A stretch of DNA of 64,000 bases, taken from positions 558,001-622,000 of the forward strand of contig JAPYXD010000169.1 in the NCBI GenBank assembly GCA_030998225.1. Direction: 5' to 3'. Every line of letters begins with the position of its first letter. The stretch's first letter is position 1. Source of the DNA: Diplolepis rosae. Lineage: Eukaryota; Arthropoda; Insecta; Hymenoptera; Diplolepididae. Below are positions 1 to 13,002 of this stretch, piece by piece. The position numbers were made by a program, and so were the translations under genes. Below the pieces are notes generated by a model, which was given only the letters and a program-made list of their open reading frames with translations, did not search any database and had not been told where the DNA came from.

Positions 1-150
1 TCCCATTAGTTTCGACAGTAATTTCATAAGCCTGAAAAATATTTTATCTGAGAAGGTAGAATAAACGCTCTTTATCTGCACATGGAGCGGTATTAAAATA
101 TTACTCTATTGTACCGCGGCAGGAGCAACTAGAGAGGGAGATAGAGAGGA

Positions 151-163
151 GGGGGGGGGGGGG
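151..163. repeat. poly-G run
   Basis: Thirteen consecutive G bases follow a GA-rich stretch (agagagggag). This is a simple-sequence tract with no gene around it; the first 170 bases hold nothing else I recognise. Confidence 0.9.
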
Positions 164-172
164 TATTTTTCG

Positions 173-755
173 ATGACATTAATGCCGTTTTTAAGACGAA
201 TTCAGGGACCTACAACACAAGGCAATCCAATTACAGAAATTGACGCGTTTTAGGAAATCATTGCCGTACAAATCCTGATATAATGGCATACGATACGGAT
301 GGAACTTGCGTTGATGTAAGATTCTTAATGCAGATCGCTGACTAATTCCACTCTTTTTTTCCATTTGCCTGCTGCTCACGTAGGATTTAGTACAGCAGCA
401 GCTAAGATAGCTTAGATAGTCGACGTTTGACTCGCGTTTGTTTCACTGTAGCGAAGCGACAGAAACGGTCAGCTAATCGCTTGATAGCCATGTGCGATTT
501 TTGCTGCGAATCCGGATAACGAGCCGCATACAAATCTCACATTAGAAGGTAATGCGTGACTAACTGATATGTCAACAGAAAATGCTTACTTTCTGCCGAT
601 GTCAACAATAACCTATCGATTTTTATTATCTTGGGTATCGTAAGAAATGAAAACAAATGAAAATGATTTTTCGACTATTTTCATACTTGGCGTGACTAGG
701 AATGACCTTGCGCTGTAGGTCGCTGAATTCGTCTTAAAATCGGTAATAATGTCAT
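173..755. mobile_element. 583-bp TIR element with transposase remnant
   Basis: The left end ATGACATTAATGCCG..AAGACGAATTC (from 173) recurs as its reverse complement at about 714-755, giving imperfect terminal inverted repeats of about 41 bp. A short transposase-like reading frame starts inside the left repeat. No clear target duplication is visible. I interpret it as an internally deleted DNA transposon; the superfamily is uncertain. Confidence 0.6.
191..379 (-). pseudogene. Transposase helix-turn-helix fragment
   Basis: The 62-codon frame contains GISQRSALRIL followed by KFHPYRMPLYQDLYGNDF and RVNFCNW. This order resembles the linker between the second helix-turn-helix and the catalytic domain of IS630/Tc1/mariner-type insect transposases (an R-S-x-x-R-I-L helix, then HPY and FC-W). 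No DDE/D catalytic motif follows. It lies between the inverted repeats of the 173-755 element and is probably the remnant of its transposase gene. Confidence 0.5.
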
Positions 756-2299
756 AAAAAAAAATACATGGTTCCATTTGTCACGTCCTGTGACAATCGC
801 TAATTATTTATTCATAATACCAAAATATGTAAAATTAATAAAAGATTTTAACATAAAACACGCATAAGCAACAGCTATTAAAAAGTATTGATTAGACGAA
901 AATTGAATGTACGAAAATGAAGTTGTAATAGAAAGAGAGATAGTAGTGAACTTATAAATAGAAAACATCGTAAACTCTCAACTACCTGTTAACAAGGGAA
1001 CCCGATCGGAATGTCCTAAGTACACAAGAATATCGACAGGCGCAGCAAAGGATAGAAATTAAGAAATGAATCATCTCAATAAGAAGGAACGTCGAGGAAA
1101 CCAGAATAAGAAAAACGAAGTCTCCCCTTTTTTCTTCAGTACATAAAAAATGGCAACCCAAAGGAAAAGAGGCCAGCTCAGACACGTGCTAAGGTCAGGC
1201 CAACATCAGAAGAATATTAGCAGGGCAAAATTAAACATAGCCAGTATCGACAAAAAATATAAAACCCATTAGTCAGCACCTAGAAGTTCCATTTCAGTAT
1301 CGATCGAAAAATAGCCAGTATCGACCCAAAATTAGTGCATAAATGTACCTGCGAATCTGCGAATCTTCAGTTGCCGTCGGGTCTATCTTCAGAAGCGGAA
1401 CTCCTCCCGAAAAGGACATAGTTGCCGCCGGAAAATCTTCAACGCCGGAACTCTGCTCAAAAAATTAGTAACAGAATTCCCCACAGACCACCTTAAACTT
1501 AAAAACTTTTCTTCGAAGTAACCCCGGTTAACTCAGTCCATCTTTTGTCAGTATCTTCCTCATCAATTTAAAATAACATTGCAATTCAATTTAATGGAAC
1601 ATTGTTTGTGAGTTAAAAAAGTGGAACCTGTGAACGGTTCATATATTCAAGAGTGTCTACGATTCGATTCCAGTGAGGCCCCCTCATTGTATATATTGAC
1701 AGGTGCATCTACAACTCACCCTTTGGGATTATCAGTAGTTCAGCCCGAAATAGATTTGTGGATTTGGTGCCTACCTGTCAGAGTTTCCCTATTTGGATTT
1801 TGGTCTACCTGTCAGAATTTCAACGCACCGTAAAGTGAATTAGAAGGTGTGTACCCCTTCCGGATTATCAGTGGTTATTTTGTAATCATTAAAAATAAAG
1901 GTTGATAGTTGTAAATTCAGTAAATTTCGAGTTTTATTTCAGTTAGCTACCCTCATCCCAGTTTCGGTTTAGAAATTCTCTGGATTTCTTTACCGATCTA
2001 AAACGAAGGAAAATAAAATATATTATTAAAGGAAGGTAAGTGTCAGGACGTCACACATTTAAAAAAGTGGAGTTGACCTTGACGTAGCTTCAGCGCCGCC
2101 ACCGATAAAAAAATAGGGTGGTTCAGCATGACGGCCTTCTCGAACACTGAAACTTTTGGCTGAAACATTTTTGGATATGATCAATAGTTTGAGTGCTATC
2201 GCTCTGTAACACTTTATATGCTTCACCCTGTATATAATTTATATCGTGACATGTTTAGAAACGTGTCTGCTATTATATTGACCCAAAGTTACATAATTG
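756..2299. other. Gene-free stretch with short direct repeats
   Basis: No supported gene. TAGCCAGTATCGAC occurs twice (about 1,238 and 1,312), and CTACCTGTCAGA-TTTC is duplicated near 1,770-1,820. These small repeats could belong to a decayed LTR or satellite-like element, but no LTR ends, primer-binding site or coding motif are evident. Confidence 0.4.
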
Positions 2300-3095
2300 T
2301 TATTGATTTCTTTTTTTTATGGCATTGGGTCAGTTTCTTCTTATTTTCTTTAATTAAAATTATTAATGGTAGTTTTAGAAAAAACGTAAAAAGGACGTAA
2401 AAATGAAAGGCAAACGTTTCGGCTACATATGGGGGGCCCTCTTCAGTGCCATGATTAAAAGATTAATTAAAAAATTGTGTAAGGATTAAAATATAGGAAA
2501 GAATGCATAAATTTAAAGATTAATTCAAATTTCGGTAAAGATTAAAATGTAGAAAATAATGAAAGTAATCAAAATGAAAAAGCTCAAAACTTATCTCATA
2601 GCTTGCATTTCGAAACGAAGTAGTCCAGTATTCACATCACGTATTGAGTAAATATGTAGAATTCACTGTATTCACTTAGTAATTTACTATTAAACCGGCC
2701 CGGAAAGAGTTTAAAAGGATATCCAAAATTTTAAGTGGCACCATAAAATAGGAATCCAGAACAATTTTTTAATTTCAGAAACTTTTGTAAGTACTTTATT
2801 ACTTGCGTCCCTCGCCGATCGAGCTCTTTACTTCGCCGTCCAGGTGGAAACTGTCTAAAAATTGACCGGGGATATGTCGCTTTGCTGACTGAAAATTTAA
2901 AAAAAAAATACTATCCTAAGAGGTTCTTTTCTTCCTTGAAAAAGACTATTGTCCCACACCTAATTAAGAAATTCGAAACGTTTCCCTTTCATTTTTCCGT
3001 CCTTTTTACGTTTTTTTTATAACTACTATTGATAATTTTAATTAAAGAAAATAAGAAGAAATTGACCCATTACCAACACAAATAGAAATCAATAA
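2300..3095. mobile_element. Foldback element, ~120-bp inverted repeats
   Basis: The segment 2,300-2,421 (TTATTGATTTC... to ..ACGTTTCG) is repeated in inverted orientation at 2,974-3,095. The interior 2,450-2,940 has a diverged relative at 58,310-60,905, sharing CTCATAGCTTGCA and GGATATGT.GCTTTGCTGAC. There is no coding potential, so it is a non-autonomous repeat. Confidence 0.65.
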
Positions 3096-3984
3096 AAATA
3101 ATATATATGACATCACAATTTTGATTGTAGAATCGTAATATTTCCCCATACGCGTGCGTACGATGTACAATCAAGTACTTAGGTACATGATGTGCTATTT
3201 TTCTACTAGCGGGTCAGAAAATGGATTTGAAAACGGATTTGATTAATCAATCGTGTCCGGCACTGGAAAAACATTAATTTTACTCGTGTGGTTGTTACCC
3301 TCGCTTTGGGCGGGCATAAAAATTCACACATTCCCTACAAGGAGAAACTATTTGTAGAAAAAATTACTAAAGTTGATGGCAGAGTAGGAAAAATGTGGTA
3401 ACTACATGACTATTTATTGTAGAAGTGTAGAGGTTTATTTCAACTTGTTCTTCTTCAAAGGAGCAAGTTTTACTATTCTCTGTAAGAAAATTTTCAGCGT
3501 CGTTTCTCCGGATGATTGTTCACGTTTCTATTATCCGTGTGATTATGATTTGAGTAATATTATTATAGAATCATCATCAAAATAATTTATTTTCATGGAA
3601 TATCAATTATAAATAGTTATCAATATTCAATATTATATATATACAATATATTAATTGTTGATGCCTAAATTTATTAATTTGTGTCGTCTGCATTTGTAAG
3701 GTCTGAGATTAGACCCTGGACTAATTTCTTCCTAGAATTTTACAATATTCAGCAGATTTTAGCAATTTAGTGAAATTCTCAGCACTTGAGGGGCTCCTCT
3801 ACTCTCGCGGTTTCAAAAAATCGATTTTCTTTTCAATTTCAATTTATATGTATCTGAGAATACGCCACAGAAAGAATTTCGTGAAAGTCACATTCCTTTG
3901 CATGTTTCTGGGAATCGAAACACCCTTATCCGGCCGTTTCCGAGAAACATGACTCGACGGGGAACATATCGATCGCTCCGAACC

Positions 3985-6493
3985 AGTGTCTCCAGAACGT
4001 GGGATTTTTCGGCCCCCACCACGTTCCCATCTGGGAGAAACACATGCAAACGTGGCGTGTCAGTGTGTCGGCTCTGCTACACGCTGCGGTCACCAGCTTC
4101 GTGTAAAGCCGAAGGTGCACGAAGACGGACTTCGTTACAATGCTTGAGTTTTCAAGTTATTTTTAGATTTCACGCTTTCGTTTATCGAGTCGAAATTAAG
4201 AATTGTATTTTTCTCGAGTACGTGCAAAAGAGGCGCGAAGCAGACGATGAATTTGAATTTACGAAGTATATAGTTCAAGAAATAACTCTTTTCTTCAATT
4301 TCTTGAAGAAAGTCTGCATGAAATAAACATCAGTATGATCTTGGAAAATTTCATGAGGATTTCAACATTTCAAAAATAAACTTTCAGTGAAATTTAGTGA
4401 CAATAAATGTATAAAATTTGAATCAATATATAATTTTCCATTCAAATTTATATACTTCGTACTAATTTTGTACATTTAACAATTTTTCAATTAGAACAAT
4501 ATTTTCTATCAAGATAAAACGAACATAAAATTCAAGTTCATAATTTATATTTTCAGTTATATGTTAGAAATATTTTCATCTCACATTTTTGTAGCATAAG
4601 CACAAACTTTTCATTCCAAAACTTAAAATCTCTACGGAAATGGAAAATTGTCTAATAGCAGTAGATAAATTAAAAAGCTAAAATATGTGTTTATTGGTAT
4701 TTCCATATTAACATATAAATATCAATCAACTTTAAATTTTACATAAAAATGTTCGTTCGAAGTGTTCAAATCTTGTTACAATTTGACAAGATTTTATGGA
4801 GGAGTGCAATCTTTTGGATGAAATATTTTGTAGTTCTTAATTTGTCTGTCCGTCTGAAATCGTAGTAAGATTTGAACAGTAAACAACAAATTTTCCAATA
4901 GAATTCAGGATCAATAATAATTGATTCAGGAAATACTTCAACTCTGTAGAGCATTTTTGTATTTCGAATTCAAAATGTGTGCTTAAGCCACAAAAAAGTA
5001 AGCTGAAAATGTAGATATAAAACTAATTATGTCATGTTTATGTTTTCTTAATGGAAAATACTTTGCTTATAATTCTCTAATTCGATATTTTTTTAATGTA
5101 TGAAGATTCAAGAAATTGATAAATATTCCATATTTTTATAGGAACTAAAAATTTTCGGATAATGCTTTGATTGAGAAAGCTAAAAATTTGTCAAATATTG
5201 ATATAAATTGCAATTTTACAATTGCATTATTTTTCAAATATTTCAACATCTCTTCAGTCTTGATAATTCTTACAGAAGTTTATTTCATGTGAGTGACTTT
5301 TTCTTTTTCTAATGAAAGATTTCGTAATTCTAAATTCGGCCCAATTCGTAACATTGTAAAAAGATTTTAAAACTTCATAAAATTTTTTTTTCTGTTTTAT
5401 TCAAAGTCAATAAATATTCAATGTTTGGAATCGAAATATTAAGTAAATGATTTTTAATTTCTGGGAATAAACTGCTTTAATAAGACAATCTTTCTTCTTT
5501 GTGTGAAATCTCAATTTTAAAATTAAAATTCTACGCATAGGATACAAAAACATAATATGAAAATACTTTTATTACAGAATTTTGAAATATACAAGTGGAC
5601 CAATTTTTAATCGAGTAAATCGGCTACTTTAAGCAAAAAATTATGTTAAAAATATTTTATCAAAAAAAAATAAGACACATTAAATTACGGTTTAAAATCC
5701 ACATTCATAGATTGATGGTAAAAGCAGTTTAAAGTTTTTTAATCTTACGTTTTAGTGACGTATGCACAGACTTTTAGTCAGATAAATGAAATGCTTTATA
5801 GAAAGTCAAAATTTTCTTATTACTGCACTTAATCAAATTTATAAAGTAAAAATATTTTTTAATTGATGCTTTCACTCAATTCTTTAAACATTCATTAATT
5901 TAAAATTGTACTCAAAATTTAATCTTGCAGCGTTCCAATATTTCCACAATGTTACAAAATCTTATTAATCATTATTTTAGTCGAATTATTTTCAAAATAT
6001 TTAAAAAATAAATGTAAATATAAAGTGTACTCTGTACATTAATCAAACAAATTTAGAAGATGAATATTTTAATAAATATTCCTAAATATTACTGGAATAT
6101 GATACATATCGATTTAGAAAAACTTCTTCAAAGTACTCAGACATTTTTCTTATTTTACGACATTTTTGCACCATGTTTGACCTTTGGGTAGGATTCAAGA
6201 AAATAATTGTAGACATACTTTCATTACTTAGTAAAATACTATGAAAACTTGCTTTTTAAATTAAAGCGAAAACTTTTAAAACCTTTAACAATCGGTTGCA
6301 TAGATTCTGCTCTAATCTTGGACGCAATTAGAGAAAAAGGATTTTTTGCTTTTTTTATATCTAGTTTTTGCCTTAAACATAAAAGAAAGAAAACACATTT
6401 GAAATATTAAAATAAAAAAGCTGGTTCATTCTTAGAGAATCCCAAATATTCTGAAATAAACTCCTTTCCACACCACCATGGAGGTAGAGTTTA
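3985..6493 (+). repeat. Left arm of 8-kb inverted repeat
   Basis: This 2.5-kb arm matches the reverse complement of 9,996-12,023. Shared landmarks are AGTGTCTCCAGAACGTGGG at the outer end, the same short ORF (MLYRVEVFPESIIIDPEF) in both arms, and CACCACCATGGAGGTAGAG at the inner end. About 0.9 kb (roughly 5,130-6,010) has no counterpart in the right arm. ORFs of up to 142 codons in the arm have no recognisable domain. Confidence 0.85.
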
Positions 6494-6966
6494 AGGCTCG
6501 TTTTTTTACGTGGTATCCCCTGTAGGCCTAGTCCAGGCCTACGAAACGAAAAGGGTTTTTGCTTTCAAGCAAAAAGAAAAAGGAACAAAATGAAGCAAAG
6601 TGGTAAAAAACGCTACAAATGTAGCCCGTACTTCAGGCTTGCCTCTATCAAATGCCAGTATACGTCGAACAAAAATGTTTTGTTTTAAATCAAATAATGA
6701 AGAAGTTTGATTAATTCGGGATGATTTGGGGTGCTTGATTATTGTGAGTCCCCTTGCCTCTCACTTATGCCCAAAGCGTGATATTACTCAATTTCAGTAT
6801 GTTTTCTTACTCACAAAATAATAATTAAAACTAAACAATTTCCATACCCGAGGCACGCGAAGAAAGGAATAAAGAACGTATCTCTGATATAAAAAATAAA
6901 ATGTCATTATTTTGTGAGTAAGAAAGGGGTTTGAAATTGATTAACGCCATGCCTTGGCCATTAGAA

Positions 6967-9196
6967 TTAATCCTCTCCTTCGTGAGCGAAGAGCGACAAA
7001 CCACTTTCCCTATCACTTTCTGCCATCTCATATAGATTTTCGGTCATTAATTGCAAATGCTTCGAAGTGATGCTCGTTGTTCTGGCTGTTTCAGCTCTCG
7101 CCTTTAGGGCTGATCGAGTAACACAAATTGAGTTGACCGTCCTGTTTCCTAAGCGATTTCTTTTGGGAGTTTTCGCGTCCGTGAGCATGGAGAAACCTCG
7201 CTCCGCCTCAGCATTTGAATGAGGAAGACTCCGAACATGATTCAATACTGAGGTCAAATTTGGAAAAAGTTTTTCTCCTGTACTCGTCGAAGATACACCG
7301 ATACTAGACCACATTTCGTCAAAAGATAAATTCGACCACTTTTCTTTGAGTTCCTGTCTGATTTTGAGTAAAGAATCCCACTCTTTTTGTACACCTATTC
7401 TATCAAACGACCCTAAATCTTGACAAACTTTCCAGACCCTAGGAAAAGTTTCGCTTCGATCAGCATAGAAAGCTACTTGAGGCCGGAAAACAGCAACGCA
7501 AGACAAAAAGATGTCATCAAAAGGAAGTCGATTGCGAATTTCTTCGCTTGCTGTGACATAAAATTTCAAGCAATTACGAAGAAATAGATCAACTTCTACT
7601 ATTTGCAACTTCTTGTTTGTAAGTTGCTGCTGGAAATATTCTCGCGTTTCCTTACCAACGTCAATGTCTTGAAGCAGCTTTTGATTACTAGGATCTGCAA
7701 AGTTAACATTTCTAATGATTTGAAAGAATAAATTCGGTTGAAGAAGATCCTCTTTCAAATAACTGCTAAGAATCCATACGAAGAATTTAGCCGAGTTTGG
7801 CTGGAGTTCCTGAACCATTGTTTCGCGACTTTGAAATTTCGCATTGTATACGTTGAACCTATTCAAAGTAAATTTCAAGAATACGAAATATGCGAGTGTC
7901 AAAGGATTCTGCATTTATCCTAACTAGTCTTTGGCCTTCTCTACCTTCTCAGATACGAGGACCATAAGATACTGAAGAATAACTTCCCAATTCTTTATTA
8001 TAATATCTATGCATCGATAGCGGACAAGCCAGCGAGTTTCAGAATGACTAGGAATTTTTTGATAGTCATTTCCTAATTCCAAAGCAATCGATCGAAAAAT
8101 AGCCGTTCGCTTGGAGCTAGCATTAAGTAAAAGCTGGCAAATCTTTGATTAAATCCTCTACATCTGGGATTGTGGCACAAGCATATTTTGCTACAATTGC
8201 TGACGAATGCGAGACACACGGGAAAACAATTAAACGGGGACTTTTTTCCTTTAATTTTGTTTTAAATGAGGACCTATTGCCGACCATCACCTGTGCATTA
8301 TCACAAGCTAAAGCACAGATATTAGATAAAGGGATTTTCTGCCCGGACAATGCTTTTTCGAAAGCATCAAAAATTTTAGAGGCAGAACAATCCGAAGCAT
8401 TTACATTAATAAGCTGGAGCAATTCCACCCTGACAGAAAATGTCGTTGGCTCCACATATCGAACCATTAATGACAGCCACTTTTCTAGAGTCCTGTCGGT
8501 CGTTTCTTCTTCGTACACTGAAAATGATTGCTTACGCAAAATATTTGCCATGCGATCAGTTTCAGCAGCACATACGACGTTATTTACAACTAGGACCATT
8601 TTAGTGTGGCTCAATCTAACGTCTTTTAAAACCGAAGGTTCCATATCTTGGAAAAGTCCTATCAATTCTGATGAAATCGCGAATGGTAAATTATGCTCTA
8701 CGAAAAATGTACTAATCCTAATCTCTGCTTTTTGTACTTTCTGTTTGAAAGTAACACTTTCCGGAATCGTGGAATTTGTGAATTCTGAAGCAGAAGAACT
8801 TGCTACACAAGGTTCAACACTGTAAGAATTGGCAGTTACATTAGAATAATTTTCACTTACTACTCCATAACATTCTAATTTATTTGAAAACTCTTGCTTC
8901 TTTCTGTGTGATAAAGATGCTTCATGCTTTTCAATTTCCGATTTGCCACATAGCAACGTTTTATTGCAAATTTTGCAATGAAATCTTGTTTCATCTGCTA
9001 ATGTAACCACCCACTCTCTCCACGACGGAAATTCCTCAAACCATCCCAACTGAAAGTTTTTTGCATTTTTCATGACTTTTCTAGCGGGTTGACATTCGTT
9101 TGAACCAGAGTTCAAACGGTGGTCAACCTTCGTTTGAACCTGGCTGTCCTTCAAAAGACTCGAATTTGGGTCAACCGGATTACTCATTGTGAACAA
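6967..9196 (-). pseudogene. hAT-type transposase, broken
   Basis: Read right to left, the first 357-codon frame (8,123-9,196) starts at an ATG and carries a BED/TTF-like zinc finger (W-REWVVTLADE, then C-x2-C and H-x4-H within about 30 residues). It then runs into the RNase-H-like region. A frameshift near 8,137 leads to the SSKRTAIFR and ETRWLVRY motifs, typical of hAT relatives, in another frame. Two in-frame stops lie just before 7,914. The 315-codon C-terminal frame (6,967-7,914) ends with a hAT dimerisation domain (SNAEAERGFSMLTDAKTPKR). Total length would be about 740 residues, normal for the family. The gene is dead: one frameshift and two stops. It occupies the unique centre of the 8-kb inverted repeat. 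The domain order supports a hAT relative; the exact clade is not determined. Confidence 0.8.
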
Positions 9197-9995
9197 TAAA
9201 TTATACGACGAAGGAAAACAGAATTATTTGAAAAGAATTAATAAGATGAAAATTCGATAAAATTGAGCGAATGTGAATAATTTGTAATCTGCACACAAAT
9301 TAAGTTTCACAAAATAAACTTACCCACAAGCATCAAACAATAACGTACGTAAGAGCACTCACGTATCACCAAATAATAATATAATATTCTTACTTTTGCC
9401 GTTTTCAATAAGGAATTACGATAAAAATATGAAGAATCCACACTCTTGCCTTCTCAAATAACGCATAAAGCGAGAATCAAGTATATCTTAGAAGAAAACA
9501 AAAGAAGGTTGCTATTATTATTTGTTTTCGTCTCCAATTTGACCTCTATACCGTTCGTTTGCGATTTAAAACATTGGTAACTTTTTGGCTAATAATCTGA
9601 TTGAGCTACAACTTTTCAGAAAACTTTCTTTACTAAAGTATTAAAATTTTTCTCCTGTAGATAGTTTCAGAAAATGTAGACACTTAATACAATATTAATA
9701 AAATCGTAAAATTCTGAAAATTTGTTAAGCTAGCGCGAGTGGAAGTAGAGAAAACAATTTTTTTTAAATGTACTTCTCCCAATTACTTGAAAAATTAGAA
9801 GTTTTAAAAATTTTTGCAAAAGGAAAAACGATGTGCCTTGAAAGTGTGTACAAGTCCTTGAAATTCAAATTCGAACGATTTTTATAATCAATTATCCTGT
9901 ACATTTAAAGATACAATTTTTGTATTTGGAATCAGTTTTCTGCAATTACGAAAAAATTTATTTAGAGTACATAAAATTTATTGAACTATTACTAG

Positions 9996-12023
9996 TAAAC
10001 TCTACCTCCGTGGTGGTGTGGAAAGGAGTTTTATTTCAGAATATTTGGGATTCTCTAAGAATGAACCAGCTTTTTTAGTTTAATATTTCAAATGTGTTTT
10101 CTTTCTTTTATGTTTAAGGCAAAAACTAAATCTAAAAAGCAAAAAAACCTATTTCTCTAATTGCGTCCAAGATTAGAGCAGAATCTATGCAACCGATTGT
10201 TAAAGGTTTTAAAAGTTTTCGCTTTAATTTAAAAAGCAAGTCTTCATAGTATTTTACTAAGTAATGAAAGTATGTCTACAATTGTTTTCTTGAATCCTAC
10301 CCCAAGGTCAAACATGGTGCAAAAATGTCGTAAAATAAGAAAAATGTCTGAGTACTTTGAAGAAGTTTTTCTAAATCGATATGTATCATATTCCAATAAT
10401 ATTTAGGAATATTTATTAAAATATTCATCTTCTAAATTTGTTTGATTAATGTACAGAGTACACTTTATATTTGAAATTTGTATACACTCTAAATCTGAAT
10501 CAGTCAAATTTTCACTGATTGAATCAGTGATTTGCCTTTTCACTGAATCATCAGTGGAAACAATATTTTTCACTGTTAAATCAGTTACTTTTCACTGAAG
10601 TAATCAGTGAAATTTGACTGATTCACAATAACCTGTTTTTAGTTATTTAAATCAGTCAAATTTCACTGATAATCAGTAGATTTTGACTGATTCATATTTG
10701 AAATTTGTACAGTTTTTAAAAAAATCCGAAACTTTTTGAATTTAGTAGTTTATTTATAAAATTTGAGAATGTTGTAGTTGATATTTCTATATAGAACTTT
10801 AAGCATTTATGGACATAAAATTTAATTTAAAGTTTCTTCTATCGGTATTCAAAACTTTCAACAATTTTGCAAGATCAGTCAAATATTTATCAATTTCTTG
10901 AATGTTCATACATTAAAAAAATATCGAATTAGAGAATTATATGCAAAGTATTTTCCATTAAGAAGACATAAACATGACATAATTAGTTTTATATCTACAT
11001 TATTAGCTTACTTTTTTGTGGCTTAAGCACACATTTTGAATTCGAAATACAAAAATGCTCTACAGAGTTGAAGTATTTCCTGAATCAATTATTATTGATC
11101 CTGAATTCTATTGGAAAATTTGTTGTTTACTGTTCAAATCTTACTACGATTTCAGACGGACAGACAAATTAAGAACTACAAAATATTTCATCCAAAAGAT
11201 TGCACTCCTCCATAAAATCTTGTCAAATTGTAACAAGATTCGAACACTTCGAACGAACAGGTTTATGTACAATTTAAAGTTGATTGATATTTATATGTTA
11301 ATATGGAAATACCAATAAACACACATTTTAGCTTTTTAATTTATCTACTGCTATTAGACAATTTTCCATTTCCGTAGAGATTTTAAGTTTTGGAATGAAA
11401 AGTTTGTGCTTAGGCTACAAAAATGTGAGATGAAAATATTTCTAACATATAACTGAAAATATAAATTATGAACTTGAATTTTATGTTCATTTTATCTTGA
11501 TAGAAAATATTGTTCTAATTGAAAAATTGTTAAATGTACAAAATTAGTAAGAAGTATATAAATTTGAATGGAAAATTATATATTGATTCAAATTTTATAC
11601 ATTTATTGTCACTAAATTTCACTGAAAGTTTATTTTTGAAATGTTGAAATCCTCATGAAATTTTCCAAGATCATACTGATGTTTATTTCATGCAGACTTT
11701 CTTCAAGAAATTGAAGAAAAGTGTTATTTCTTGAACTATATACTTCGTAAATTCAAATTCGTCGTCTGCTTCGCGCCTCTTTTGCACGTACTCCAGAAAA
11801 ATACAATTCTTAATTTCGACTCGATAAACGAAAGCGTGAAATCTAAAAATAACTTGAAAACTCAAGCATTGTAACGAAGTCCGTCTTCGTGCACCTTGGG
11901 CTTTACACGAAGCTGGTGACCGCAGCGTGTAGCAGAGCCGACACACTGACGCGCCACGTTTGCATGGTTTCTCCCAGATGGGAACGTGGTGGGGGCCGAA
12001 AAATCCCACGTTCTGGAGACACT
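9996..12023 (-). repeat. Right arm of 8-kb inverted repeat
   Basis: Reverse-complement partner of 3,985-6,493. It lacks the 5,130-6,010 portion and in its place holds a 0.2-kb AATCAGT-rich insertion (10,483-10,693) and a short unrelated stretch. Outside these differences the arms look highly similar by eye, suggesting a fairly recent inverted duplication or a foldback transposon. Confidence 0.85.
10467..10709. mobile_element. AATCAGT-rich insertion with 16-bp flanking repeats
   Basis: The 16-mer ATATTTGAAATTTGTA stands at 10,467-10,482 and again at 10,694-10,709. Between them are many direct and inverted copies of AATCAGTCAAATTTCACTGAT-like units. It sits exactly where the right arm loses co-linearity with the left arm. 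It may be a small MITE or a slippage-derived satellite. Confidence 0.5.
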
Positions 12024-12816
12024 GCTCCGAACTTAGAGTGAGTGACGCGGAAAAACAGGCCCGAATAGAACAGGGAGAAGAATGTGGACAACCAAGAACA
12101 TCATCGTGATGAGAAAGGAGAACTTTACGGCCCCGGTACAGCAGATTAATGCGTAAGTTACTGCAATCAAGTTATACACCGTAATTTATCATTAAATTTA
12201 CATCCATGTAAATGTGGGGAATCACGCAGCCAATCAAAAATCTCTCTGGAAACAGTTGATTTTGTAGTACAGAAGAGTCATAGCTGCTTGTAAAATGAAA
12301 TTTAGTCTGAAGCAAAGGAAATTAAAACCAAATACTTCAACGAGTCACTAGAGGTGATCAATTTCTAAAATTACAACACCATATTTACTGCTTAATACGT
12401 GGTAATACAAAGTTTTGCAATTTCAGCATTTAATCGCTTCAGATGTATACAAATTTCATTTCAGAATTTATACGGGCAAAGTGGAAGGAGGGCAGCGGGA
12501 GCACTGTAAGGCTCCATGCAAAAGTGGGGAATCGTATGCCCCTGTTAGTTTCCAGTAATTTACCATTGGGTTTTACCCCCATGGTCGAGATCGTAGCTGA
12601 ATTTTTATTTATGTTTCAACAGGTTGAAGCAAAAAAAATTTACAAAGAATTCTGAAAATTACCATTATTTCTGAAATTATGATAAACTTATAATAACGTC
12701 AGTAATTCATGGAAACTTCAAGTAATTTATGTAGTGCACTTCGTCTGAAGTCGGATTTTCGGCAAGGACGTCATGAAGAAAAGTATACGTCCCAAGGGGA
12801 CGCAGTTCAAACCTAC

Positions 12817-12991
12817 GAGTTCTGTACCGAAATAAGTAAGGGGAAAATGGTGGGAGGCGGCCATATTACTTGAGGGCATTGTTAGACCTCTGATTGGTTG
12901 ATTTATTGAGAGCTAAAAAATGTTCTTAAGTAATATAGTCGCTCCGCACTATTTTCACTGTTTCCCCCTTACCTATTTCGGCACAGAACTC
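12817..12991. mobile_element. Short palindromic MITE
   Basis: GAGTTCTGTACCGAAATAAG at 12,817 is matched by its inverted counterpart ending GGCACAGAACTC at 12,991. Arms are about 65 bp around a short loop. Non-coding; it could form a hairpin along its whole length. Confidence 0.65.
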
Positions 12992-13002
12992 ACAGACAGT
13001 GA

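Noticed and set aside
3898..4326. 142-codon open frame
   Set aside because: It lies in the left arm of the 8-kb inverted repeat and its mirror (11,683-12,009) is truncated and shifted. No domain is recognisable; treated as repeat sequence.
8145..8825. 226-codon plus-strand open frame
   Set aside because: It is antisense to the hAT transposase, whose zinc finger and RNase-H-like motifs are on the minus strand.
11055..11318. 87-codon frame and its mirror at 4,766-4,954
   Set aside because: Same sequence in both arms of the inverted repeat, without domain or start context.
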